Source: Zygotorulaspora mrakii
Taxonomy: Eukaryota > Ascomycota > Saccharomycetes > Saccharomycetales > Saccharomycetaceae
Direction: 5' to 3'
NCBI RefSeq assembly: GCF_013402915.1
Contig: NC_050722.1
Span: 620,001 to 684,000 of the forward strand
Length of the DNA: 64,000 bases
Numbering within the stretch: the stretch's first letter is position 1; each line of letters opens with the position of its first letter. A program made the translations under genes and the position numbers. The notes below the pieces were generated by a model. It was given only the letters and a program-made list of their open reading frames with translations. It was not told where the DNA came from and searched no databases. This document shows positions 38,681-51,600 of the stretch, piece by piece.

Positions 38681-39976
38681 ATGGACCGGAGCAAAGGGAT
38701 AAGGACACTGGGAAAGCGGTTTTTTGCTTCGATAGATAAGATTCCAAGGGCACCTCCAGATCGCATTTTAGGATTGACTGAAAAATTCAATGAAGATCGC
38801 AACAAGAAAAAGGTAAACTTGACAGTTGGAATTTATAAAGACGCATGGGGTCAGGTGACCACGTTTCCTTCTGTAGCAAAGGCACAAAGACTTATAGATG
38901 CTGATTTGGTGCTGAATACAGATCTTTCTTATCTACCGATAACCGGTTGTCCGGATTACAGCGAGCATGTGCTGAATTTCTTGTTCAAAGAATCGTGTCC
39001 CCTATCAGGCCCCAAACTATTGAAAGAAGGTAGAGTTAGTTTCACCCAAACTTTGAGTGGAACAGGCGCATTAGCGGTTGCCTCAAAACTGTTAGCTTTA
39101 TGGGTCTCACAAACCGTTTGGTTACCACAACCGTCGTGGTCTAATCATCGAAATATATTCAGAAGTAACGGATTCACAAACGTGAAAGAGTATCCGTATT
39201 ATAAAGACGGAAGAATTACAGTTGAAGAGTGGCTTGATCATCTAAGGAGCGCCGTTGACAAGAACTCCAAAACTCGTGATTGCATTCTTTTGCATGCATG
39301 TTGTCATAATCCTACCGGGTTAGATCCGACAAAGGAGCAATGGAAACAGATCTTGGACACAATTCATGAGTTAGGTATGATACCTATTATCGATATGGCT
39401 TATCAAGGTTTAGAATCAGGTAATCCTCCAAAGGATGCATATCTTTTACGATTATGTCTGGATGAATCTCTGTACAAAAGTTGGCCCCATGGCTTATTTG
39501 TTTGTCAATCATTTGCTAAAAATATGGGTCTTTATGGCGAAAGAGTTGGTTCATTAAGTGTAGTTACTCCACCTTTTCAACCTGAAACGAAGGATAATGT
39601 CGATTCTCAATTGAAACAGATTGTTAGAAGTATTTACTCTTCTCCTCCGGGGTATGGTTCTCGTGTTGCCACAATGGTCTTATCAAAATCCTTTCTCAAG
39701 ATGCAATGGTATAAAGATGTAGAATTTATGGTGAGTAGATTATCACAAGTGAGAAAGGAAATGCATGAACTGCTAGAATGGCCTTCTTTGATAGATTTTG
39801 ATAGGCAACATGGAATGTTTTACTATACCGGTTTAAACCCTAAACAAATAAATGCTTTGAGGAACGACTACTCAGTGTATATGACAATGGATGGTAGAAT
39901 ATCCCTAAGCGGAATTAATGATTGCAATATCGAATATGTCTGTAAAGCTCTAAAGAGTGTTACCAAAACCATTTAA
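38681..39976 (+). CDS. AAT1: Mitochondrial aspartate aminotransferase
   Basis: PLP enzyme converting aspartate and 2-oxoglutarate to oxaloacetate and glutamate in the mitochondrial matrix. Start at ATG 38681; three earlier codons have only a GTG. The N-terminus MDRSKGIRTLGKRFFASI is a basic, amphipathic presequence. Conserved blocks are PRAPPDRILGLTE, NLTVGIYKDAWG, YLPITGCPDY, TLSGTGALAVA, HACCHNPTGLDPT, IDMAYQGLESG and QSFAKNMGLYGERVG with the PLP lysine at about residue 280. Both SSPPGYGSRV and the closing SLSGIND contain the substrate-binding arginines. 431 residues against 451. Confidence 0.95.
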   Translation: MDRSKGIRTLGKRFFASIDKIPRAPPDRILGLTEKFNEDRNKKKVNLTVGIYKDAWGQVTTFPSVAKAQRLIDADLVLNTDLSYLPITGCPDYSEHVLNFLFKESCPLSGPKLLKEGRVSFTQTLSGTGALAVASKLLALWVSQTVWLPQPSWSNHRNIFRSNGFTNVKEYPYYKDGRITVEEWLDHLRSAVDKNSKTRDCILLHACCHNPTGLDPTKEQWKQILDTIHELGMIPIIDMAYQGLESGNPPKDAYLLRLCLDESLYKSWPHGLFVCQSFAKNMGLYGERVGSLSVVTPPFQPETKDNVDSQLKQIVRSIYSSPPGYGSRVATMVLSKSFLKMQWYKDVEFMVSRLSQVRKEMHELLEWPSLIDFDRQHGMFYYTGLNPKQINALRNDYSVYMTMDGRISLSGINDCNIEYVCKALKSVTKTI

Positions 39977-40147
39977 TTTTTCTAAACCAAAACAAGACGA
40001 GAGAGAAAGGTTAGTGTTCTAAGTTATTAAAGGGTTTGATTTAGATTTTGATAAAACTACACTTACATAATATGCATATTATCGAAATATCAACTTTCAG
40101 TATATTTTACCTATCAAACAAAAAGATTAAAAAAATTAGTATTGAAT

Positions 40148-42910
40148 TTAAGATTTTCTCCCAAATAGTTTTTTCAGTTTTTTACCAAGGGCATTCTTCT
40201 TTTTTGTTGGTGTCCCATCATCAACAACAGTATTTGCCCTTAACGTCTTGGATTTCATCACTTCACCCTTGTTATTATTGTTGTTATTATCATTATTATT
40301 GCTATTATTACCAGTGTTCATAGTTGCATGACTATGATATCTTTTCTGACTTTTATCGCTCTTCGGTGTTTCTAATGAACGTAGCTCATGCACATCACCT
40401 GTACTTGAAGATCGTAGTGACATTCTACTCAGTTTTTTATTAATTTTGTTTGGTGTACTATGTGTAGAATCAGCAGCTGATTTTTCTTTCGTCAAATTTG
40501 CATCCAAGTATCGTGGTTGTGGTGGTGAAAAATTTACCTCTGTTTCGTTACTCTGCTGTTTACTTTTATTTTTATTCTTGAAGAATGAAAATCCTTTACC
40601 TCCATTTGAGCTGTCAGGTTGATTGTCATTACTTGTGGCTTGTGTTGATCCACTCGTACCAGCACTGCTGAAAAGCGCGACATCTTCTTCAGAATCAGAA
40701 TCATGAATTCTTGACTTCCATCCACTATTCTGCAGGAAATTTCGATTCGCATCATATGCGTTTACAGCGCTATCATTTCTTTGCTTGTTGGACATTTTTC
40801 CTACATCGTTTCCTGCATATCCCTTCTTGTACCCCTGATCATTTCCTAAATTATCAGCCACAATAGTTTCATCTCTCAAAGACAACTTCTTGAAGCCCAT
40901 ATGAGAAGACTCCTGATTTCTGAGCTTCTCGAAACTTGATTTCTTGGCAGGCGGTTCCCTTGGATATAGTATATCATTATTAATCGATGAATTGCGTTTA
41001 CTTGTATGTGATGTTTTCCTTGCTTGTTCTTCGGAACCATTTTGATGAAACTTAGTTGTGTTACTTGTTGATGTCATAGGTTTACGTGAATTGACTGAAA
41101 CTTTTGCTGCGTTAATCGCTACGCTTGCATTAGAATCGTTGGAAGTTTTGTATACGGAATTTCGTGTAACCTTCTGCGGTTGTCCAGTGGACTCTCGTTT
41201 TGTTTTATGACCATCCCTCGCTACTGGAGATGATGACCTATTAGCAGCCGAATTAACCATTGATTGTGGTCTTGCGGGATGTCTTGGTTTATATGAAGGA
41301 GTTTCTGTCTTGACTAGTTTTGCATTCAATCTTGTATTTTCAGCTGTTGTGAGGGATAAGTAGGCATCATTGGCGGGTGAGTACTCCGAATATACTGAAG
41401 ACGTATTGCTAGAACGAGTTGTACTTTTTTTCAATGCCGATTTCATAGGAGATGGAACCTTATAGAGATCCTTATCATTCCCTTTTGAGCTCTCAGCAGT
41501 TAACTTGCCATTATCTGTTGCTTGGGCTTGCTTATCTTCTGCGTTTTCAACTTGGCTCAGGTAAGGGTTCATCGCACGAAGGTGCTGTGCCAAACTTGTA
41601 CCACCTCTCGTATGCGTACTTATTGGCAAAATAGTTTCCTCCTCTTGACCATTAAAATGATTTACGACCGGAAGGGGTTCTATAACTTCTTTGGAGTCGA
41701 AAAATTCGGTATCCGCAGTATCTGAATGTTTCAGTTCAGAATTTAATTCCGTTCTGAGACTGTCATCGACTGTTGTTTCCACCATCTTTTTTGTTACTGG
41801 TGAAGATTCACTCTTCTCTTCGGTTATAGCTTCATCATGTTTTATCACTTTTTCATTTATCACCACAGTTTCTTCGAGCGGTTCTATAGGATTTCCTTTA
41901 GAATGCTCATCTGTAGAGGATACTGCTTCCGTGGTATTTCTGCCTTTTTCCTTTCCTTTCAAATTGATATCTGGAGCATCGACTTTTAACTCTGACTCTA
42001 GTTCCGATTTTGGCTCTCGGTTTGCTTGTAGTTGAATTTCTTTGCTTTCTGATACTTTTATTGGCCTAACTACATCCTCTTGGTGCAATTCTTGCTCAGT
42101 CTCTTCCACTACGTAAGTCTCTATCAAAGGATGCGGTGCCATTGAGTTTGTTGCAGCTCTTGTGGAGGCGCTGTGTAACTTCGACGAAGATACCGATGAC
42201 GAAGATACCGATGACGATTCCGTTAATGAGGAATGTCTCTTTTGTTGTGTTTTCGAAGGAGCATTAATGGTCTTCTTTCTCGTCAAAGAGCCACTCCGAG
42301 ATAGCGAGAGTCCGTTCGTAGAAGCAGATCTTCTTAAGGATGATGATCTTGATTTTGCCCCCTCATTATCTTGAACTGGAACCTCAATCGCTATTAAACC
42401 GTTTGCACTTGGAACGTACCTCTTGACCATTCTCGGTGCTTCAGATGGCTGATGAATAACTCCGCTGGCCTGCACACCTCCAAATTCGTGAAATGCACGT
42501 TGTAAATCACCATTAGACTCTCTTTTCCTACTGATAAGTGAATTGTTCCGACTAGAGTTTCTTCTTTGAGATTCTAAGCTTTGAGAACGAGAATTATTTC
42601 CACCACCAATATATGACACGGGCCGTGAATTATGAATATTGTGGTGGGAACCACTGCTCATACTGGATCGATTGCTCAAACTGTTATTCCTTCCTGCAGA
42701 CATTCCTCTTTGTAACGAGTTCTGCCTTGATCCCATCATGGACGAAGAACGCTTGATTTCATTGGGAACCTGATTGTAAAAAGGCAGTTTTGTTCGATCA
42801 ACTGCCCTTCCATTATTAATAGTGGCCTTACCAATCGCTGACGCCGCGGCAAGAGCTCCTGTGTTTATTGGCTGACTGGCCTCCCTTGAATGTCTTTGCT
42901 TAGAAAACAT
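40148..42910 (-). CDS. SEG1: Eisosome protein of the Seg1/Seg2 family
   Basis: Seg1 stabilises eisosomes at the plasma membrane. The 920-residue protein is almost wholly low-complexity and Ser/Asn-rich. It shares the family N-terminus (MFSKQRHSREAS...ALAAASAIGKA...LPFYNQVPNEIKRSSS), the SNTSSVYSEYSPANDAYLSLTTAENTRLNAK region, and the basic C-terminus KKKNALGKKLKKLFGRKS, a likely membrane-binding helix. S. cerevisiae has two copies from genome duplication, YMR086W (SEG1) and YKL105C (SEG2); this single gene is presumably ancestral to both, so the symbol is by convention. Confidence 0.85.
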   Translation of the reverse strand: MFSKQRHSREASQPINTGALAAASAIGKATINNGRAVDRTKLPFYNQVPNEIKRSSSMMGSRQNSLQRGMSAGRNNSLSNRSSMSSGSHHNIHNSRPVSYIGGGNNSRSQSLESQRRNSSRNNSLISRKRESNGDLQRAFHEFGGVQASGVIHQPSEAPRMVKRYVPSANGLIAIEVPVQDNEGAKSRSSSLRRSASTNGLSLSRSGSLTRKKTINAPSKTQQKRHSSLTESSSVSSSSVSSSKLHSASTRAATNSMAPHPLIETYVVEETEQELHQEDVVRPIKVSESKEIQLQANREPKSELESELKVDAPDINLKGKEKGRNTTEAVSSTDEHSKGNPIEPLEETVVINEKVIKHDEAITEEKSESSPVTKKMVETTVDDSLRTELNSELKHSDTADTEFFDSKEVIEPLPVVNHFNGQEEETILPISTHTRGGTSLAQHLRAMNPYLSQVENAEDKQAQATDNGKLTAESSKGNDKDLYKVPSPMKSALKKSTTRSSNTSSVYSEYSPANDAYLSLTTAENTRLNAKLVKTETPSYKPRHPARPQSMVNSAANRSSSPVARDGHKTKRESTGQPQKVTRNSVYKTSNDSNASVAINAAKVSVNSRKPMTSTSNTTKFHQNGSEEQARKTSHTSKRNSSINNDILYPREPPAKKSSFEKLRNQESSHMGFKKLSLRDETIVADNLGNDQGYKKGYAGNDVGKMSNKQRNDSAVNAYDANRNFLQNSGWKSRIHDSDSEEDVALFSSAGTSGSTQATSNDNQPDSSNGGKGFSFFKNKNKSKQQSNETEVNFSPPQPRYLDANLTKEKSAADSTHSTPNKINKKLSRMSLRSSSTGDVHELRSLETPKSDKSQKRYHSHATMNTGNNSNNNDNNNNNNKGEVMKSKTLRANTVVDDGTPTKKKNALGKKLKKLFGRKS

Positions 42911-43306
42911 CGAATGCTACTGTGAATGCTCTCTGCTTCACCTCTCAAAGATGGAACCCCTGCCAAATAGTCACTGCGCTGGAAATATCCACCTAAGTAA
43001 GATGTTTATTTTGTAGATCAAACTGGCGTTAATACGTTAAGGCAACTAGGTGGGTTTTCAGTTTTTGCTCGGCAAAATCATAGCGCCCCTGGAAGAAATT
43101 TTTCGTTTCTCGAAGATAAGTTGAATATGTATAGAAAGTGATATAAACGCACAATTGGTCTAGATATAAAAATAGTAAAATCAAAATTACATCAAATCGT
43201 TTTATGTATATTAATTCAATAATAGTTGAAGATTGGAAAACGTTTAATTAGGAGATTCTCAACAATCGAGGCAATAGGATTGTCAAAAGGATTAATTGGT
43301 GGAAAA
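42911..43306. other. SEG1 promoter / GFA1 downstream region
   Basis: 396 bases between the SEG1 start and the GFA1 stop, both genes on the minus strand. AT-rich to the right; no motif or open frame that I can support. Confidence 0.4.
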
Positions 43307-46116
<2,810 letters not shown>

Positions 46117-47667
46117 CTATAAATCTTCGAATTGATCGTAAACTGGTCTCCAATTTTTCAAAAAATTTCTGAAGAATTTGATACCGAGGCCAATATCTTT
46201 GGAACCAGTGGCTGCTCTAATACTATGCATGGATAATTGAGCAATACCTAAGTCAATAGCTCTTGCACCTGTTTGGGAGGAAATTGATGGACCAATAGTA
46301 CCACCTGATCTTGAATTATTTTTGATTTGGAAGTATTGCACCTTGTCGTCATTCAAACGAGCTAGTTCTTCCACAAATGCTGTGCCAACCACATCTGTTG
46401 ACATGTGGACATTTGGATCGAGGGATAGAGTCACTCCAACATTTGGTTTTGGCGAATGATTCTTCATGTAAACGCTTGCAAAATTTGGATTGAACATGTG
46501 ATTGACATCAGCTGACAAGATGATTGAATTAGCATACAAAGTCCTTAAGTCAACGTCCTTATCTTGATCTTTGAAGTAAGCGCTAGAAACACGATTGACT
46601 ACCGATTCCAGTAGGCCACCTTTAGCACCTTGTCTAGAAAGTGACCCAATTTCCTCATTGTCAAACAACGTGACATCAACAAAGGTGTCCATTTCTTCAA
46701 CATTGATGGATTGTGAATATTCGACCAAAGAGTTGACAGCTGCGAAAGTGCATAATCTGTCGTCTAGGCGTGGGGCAAAGAGAAAATCGCTGCTGATACC
46801 ACCGATAACACCTTTTTGGACATCGAAAAGATCCAAATCCAATTGAACTAGTTGCTTGACTTCAACACCGGCTAATTTGGCAATATATCTTAGGACACTG
46901 ATATCATGTTTATCGCTTAAAGGTGAATTTTTTTCGTCCTCAGTAATTCCTTTATCTGGTTCTGCAGATGCATAGCTTATGATTGGCACTGCTTGGTCCT
47001 CCTTATCGAATGGGCCTACAGCAGGAGCACCGAAATGTGGTGCCAACGTTGGTATCTTCGCAATTGGGTGTGGGGCGGAATTAATCAACTTGCTTTTAAT
47101 ATGGTTGTCGCTGTCCTTGTAGAGAACGCGGCCACCAATACCCAAGTCTCTGTCGAACCACATATCATTCAGAGTACCTCCATATGGAGCTACACCTAAT
47201 AAGCCAAACCCTTCGACTTGGTCCTTCTTAGAAGAAGGCTTCAATTTTGCTGTAAGCGCATCCGCATGCGACCCAATCACACCAACCCCCTTTTCCAGCG
47301 TCCATTTTTTACCAACCACAAACGCCGACAAATTGGTACCATTTCTGATAGTATAAAATTTTGAACCCTTCGACAGCTTAGCATCCCAATTCTCCTTCTC
47401 GCTCAGATACTCGAACCCTGACTTTTCGAACATTTTTGAAGCATAATCAATTACATGATATGTTGTTGGATTTTCAAACGTGAAATCGATGTACGCATTT
47501 GAGTAGTCTTCGAAAGATCTGCTTGGCTCAACGCCGTTTAACTCGTGTCCACTGCTGCTAAAGCCCCCCCTGACAGAGCTGCTTTCATGGGCTTTCTCGT
47601 TTCTCTCCACTCTGAGAAGCTCCAAAGTCTTAGTTAGTTGTTCGATTATTTGCCTCTCTTCACTCAT
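46117..47667 (-). CDS. LAP4: Vacuolar aminopeptidase I (Cvt cargo)
   Basis: Ape1/Lap4 is an M18 zinc aminopeptidase made in the cytosol as a dodecamer and delivered to the vacuole by the Cvt pathway. The 516-residue precursor (514 in S. cerevisiae) begins with an amphipathic helix EERQIIEQLTKTLELLRVE, matching the propeptide that drives aggregation and Atg19 binding. The M18 core shows GSHADALTAKLKP, GGTLNDMWFDRDLGIGGR, FAPRLDDRLCTF, LFDNEEIGSLSRQGAKG, SADVNHMFNP and SMHSIRAATGSKD with the metal and catalytic His/Asp/Glu residues. ATG at 47665-47667. Confidence 0.96.
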   Translation of the reverse strand: MSEERQIIEQLTKTLELLRVERNEKAHESSSVRGGFSSSGHELNGVEPSRSFEDYSNAYIDFTFENPTTYHVIDYASKMFEKSGFEYLSEKENWDAKLSKGSKFYTIRNGTNLSAFVVGKKWTLEKGVGVIGSHADALTAKLKPSSKKDQVEGFGLLGVAPYGGTLNDMWFDRDLGIGGRVLYKDSDNHIKSKLINSAPHPIAKIPTLAPHFGAPAVGPFDKEDQAVPIISYASAEPDKGITEDEKNSPLSDKHDISVLRYIAKLAGVEVKQLVQLDLDLFDVQKGVIGGISSDFLFAPRLDDRLCTFAAVNSLVEYSQSINVEEMDTFVDVTLFDNEEIGSLSRQGAKGGLLESVVNRVSSAYFKDQDKDVDLRTLYANSIILSADVNHMFNPNFASVYMKNHSPKPNVGVTLSLDPNVHMSTDVVGTAFVEELARLNDDKVQYFQIKNNSRSGGTIGPSISSQTGARAIDLGIAQLSMHSIRAATGSKDIGLGIKFFRNFLKNWRPVYDQFEDL

Positions 47668-48635
47668 GATTACCTCAAATCCAATTGTACAATCTGAAAT
47701 TGACGAAGTTAAATCAGAGACGACCTAGTGTTACCATTAGCTCTGTTTGCCCTTTATATATGTGCAGCAACCACTCTCGAAGCGATGATCGCTGATGACG
47801 AATCTCATCAAACATGGAAGGCCATTTACCCCCTGCATTCAATCCGGTTCTACCCAGGTCTAGTTTTTCTTTCATTCGCACATTACACTATGAATTAATA
47901 ACTATATGTCCAGGGCCTGTCACCATTCAACACGTTATGTCAGCTTTCCTTAGCCGGCTGACTCGAATTCTTGGTATCCACATCAGACTTCATACCGTTG
48001 AAAATGTCAAGGAAAACAATTCAATCGCACGCCCCGTCGTTGACATGCTAACCAGCATGCCAAGTGCTCTTCTCACACGCGCACCAGTAGCTTATGTTTC
48101 ATCTCAAAATCGACATCTTAGTCTTAGTTTTCAACTTCTGTTCATTCTCACCCAGACATGTTATTATGAACCGCGAAAATATCGATATTTCGTTAACTTC
48201 GCGTTTTGAGATGGGGGAGAATATTTCTGAAAATAAATAACAAAAGGTTCTAACTTACAACTACTGTTTGACTAGTATTCCATTTGGTCTCCATCATCAA
48301 GCTACAGACAATCGTTCCTTGTATTTATTTATTGGGTATTGATAGAGCTGCCATTTTTTATAAGGTGAGCACGGAGTGACTATTTGTTATCGATAAGTGC
48401 GCTTGAAGTGGTAGTTACCGGTTTGAAACAAACTACACTGAGACGAGTCAGTTAAGCTTTCTTTGACTTAGTTTTCTGTTACTTCGACCTGCTAAACTTT
48501 CGTTGGTTTTGTCAACCGCATTTGTATCAACTTGTTGGTTCTCTCTGCATCTGAGCTAGAGTACGCAATATCAAATACACCAACTATTATTCATTCACTT
48601 TTGCAAAACTCTCGCCAGACAGTCAGTAATCCAGC
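47668..48635. other. Divergent LAP4-HSL1 promoter region
   Basis: 968 bases. It contains a 14-bp palindrome flanked by SCB/MCB-like sites at 48172-48204 and a further ACGCGC at about 48077. A 131-codon open frame at 47814-48209 has no recognisable content and overlaps these sites; I treat it as chance. Confidence 0.5.
48172..48204. promoter_or_regulatory. SCB/MCB-like cluster around a 14-bp palindrome (HSL1 promoter)
   Basis: CGCGAAA (SCB-type) at 48172-48178 overlaps the palindrome AAATATCGATATTT (48177-48190); TTCGCGT at 48198-48204 reads ACGCGAA (MCB-type) on the other strand. About 430-460 bases before the HSL1 start. HSL1 is a G1/S-periodic gene in S. cerevisiae. Confidence 0.5.
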
Positions 48636-51600
48636 ATGCCAGCTCCTGCTAGGAAAAGAACTATCAACAGCCAGCGCTCATCCTCTGTCGCAAAGAAAGC
48701 AGCTAGAAATGCGATGTTGAAAGTCGCGGGAACGACAAAAGTTTCTCAAACGCAGTTGGAGAGAGTAGTCCAGTCTGTCAATGATGCAACAAAACGTTTA
48801 TCCCAGCCGGAATCCATCCTAAGTACGAGCACTACTACTAAATCGTCAAAGCGTAAGTCGAGAGACACGGTCGGGCCATGGAAGTTGGGGAAGACATTGG
48901 GCAAGGGCTCTTCAGGACGAGTGCGCCTCGCCAAAAATATGGAAACTGGTCAACTTGCGGCTATCAAGATTGTCCCGAGGAAGAATAATAAGCATGCCAA
49001 AAATGAGCCTGCTTCCACATGTTCTTCCGTATCTCACGTGTCAGCATCCTCAAACGCTACGTCGACAATGGTCAATGGCACTGCAACAAATAGTACGAAC
49101 ACTGGCGCAGAAACTGATCCTATCAATCCTTATGGTATTGAGCGTGAAATCGTTATTATGAAACTAATATCACATGCCAACGTATTGGGACTTTACGAAG
49201 TTTGGGAGAATAAGTCCGAGCTATATCTAGTATTGGAATATGTTGATGGTGGTGAACTGTTTGATTATCTTGTTTCTAAAGGCAAACTTTGTGAAAGTGA
49301 GGCTGTCCATTACTTCAAGCAAATAATCCAAGGTGTTTCGTATTGTCATTCATTCAACATTTGTCATCGTGATTTGAAGCCAGAGAATTTGCTTCTAGAT
49401 AAGAAAAATCGTAGCATCAAGATTGCAGATTTTGGTATGGCAGCACTCGAGATATCTAATAAACTATTGGAAACGTCTTGTGGATCTCCCCATTATGCTT
49501 CACCCGAAATTGTCATGGGGAAACCCTATCATGGTGGTCCCAGTGATGTATGGTCATGTGGTATTATATTATTTGCTTTATTGACTGGGCATCTGCCATT
49601 CAATGACGACAACATCAAAAAACTTCTACTAAAAGTTCAATCTGGAAGGTACCAGATGCCGATGAGTCTTTCAAAGGAAGCACGAGATTTAATTAGCAGA
49701 ATTCTGGTAGTTAACCCAGCAAGAAGAATAACAACGGAAGAAATATTGAGCCATCCGCTAATTACGAAGTATGAAAAGCCCCCTTTCAAAATAAGAAGTA
49801 ATAAGACTACTAAATTCAGTATGAGACAAGGTAAATCAAATGCAGACCTTCATCTTCTCAATGAATATGATAGATCAACTCTTGAATTGAATTCGAAGGA
49901 AGATGTAGATGAACGGATCCTAAGCAATTTGCAGATCCTTTGGCATGGGGCTTCGCGGGAATTAATAATGGCAAAGCTACTTCAACCTAGTATGTGTGAG
50001 GAAAAGGTATTTTATTCTTTGCTTTTAAAATACAAGGAAAAACATAGAACTAGAGTCGAAGCAGAATCTGAAGCTCTACTTCAAAAGAACAAAATAAACA
50101 TAATTGATGAAACTAATGAAACTAATGAGGCCAATGAAACCAATGAGGCCGATGAAACTTTAGAGGGCAGGAGAATTTCAGATCCGAGTGCACCACACCT
50201 TTTACAAAAGTCTCAGTTCAGTATCCCATCGTTGAAACAAGAAAAATCTCCTTCAGTCTCTGCATTACGCCCCACAGCTTTGCCCATATTTGCCGTATCA
50301 TCTTCAAGAACCTTTAAGAAAAGTGGCTCGTTGATGTCGATGCAATCCCAGAGATCATTGAAATCAAAAATAAAGATAACCAAATCCTCATCTAAAAAAT
50401 CTATGAGCGAATCATCGTCTAAAAGAACGCTGCAAAACTCGTCTTCGAAAAGATCTCTTTACTCGTTAACATCCATTTCCAAGAGATCTTTGAATCTAAA
50501 TGATTATGTGACGAACGAAATTAGTGAACGCAAGGCTGAGCAACTGCCGCCATTACCGTCGATTGGTTCAAATAACGATTTTGAAGACCTTTGTAATCAA
50601 ATTCTCTTTGGAGATGCTCTTGATAAAATTTTAGAAGAAGAGGAAGAAGAAGAATATGATAATAAGACTGTGGACAGTGCCTCTCGAACTACAAATAAAA
50701 CAGACACAGAAGTCTCAAGTGGTAATAGCAGTCCGGTTGTTACGCCGCCTCAAGAAGCTTTGAGACCAGCTTTTGTTTTTGGTCAACAGTTATCAGACAC
50801 TACCACGTCTGTAAATAATTCAACAGCAGATCTGTCTTCTCCTCCAAGAAGTGCATTTAAGGACCTGACGAACACTGTTACGAATACTGCTCTTTCAAGG
50901 AAACCGAGTTTCTCCGGGCTCAAAAGGGATATCTCTCAGAAATCAAACTTAAAAGACATGTTAGCGAGGCCAAATCAAAACTCAAACTATCCTTACCGTA
51001 GTGTTCACAATGTAACAGCTTTCTCTGGCACTTTTGCAAGGGAGCAGGACTTCTCATTAGATCCTCGCCGCAATGCTTCGCAACCGGCAAACTCAAAGGT
51101 TGTCGAATCGTTATTAGATAGGTTCAAAGAGAAATCGAATCTAAAAAGCAAAAGAAAAAGCAATGGCTGGTCATATGAAACTGGCTCAATATTTGGCGCC
51201 AACCAAGGTGTGGAGGATCAATCATCTGGATTAACAAAAGAATCAGATGTAGAAATGTCATCTTTTATGAACCATAATCAAGGGCTCGAATCACTTTCTG
51301 ATTTTCACAACATGGATGCAGATGTTCTAGCCCATTCGAGTACAGTTCGCACGAAGCCCTTGATTTCACTGCCGAGCTCGAGCTTGAATCCCACCATGTC
51401 TTTCAAAAATCTGAATGATTACTTGCGAAATCCTGATGAATCATACGTCACAAGCTCAAGGAGAGCAAGTGCTAGTCGAAATTCTACTACAGCAAGAAAG
51501 CAATCGACGAAGATTTCTCAGCCGCAAAAAAGTTCTCTAGCCGTTGGAAGAACACATAGCAAAGCTAATTCTTCCACCAGTAATGATTTTGATTTGATAT

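Noticed and set aside
40270..40310. ATT/GTT microsatellite as a regulatory repeat
   Set aside because: It lies inside the SEG1 coding sequence and encodes a poly-Asn run, common in yeast disordered proteins.
47814..48209. 131-codon open frame in the LAP4-HSL1 intergenic region
   Set aside because: No family resemblance, and it covers the putative HSL1 cell-cycle sites; length is not exceptional for chance.
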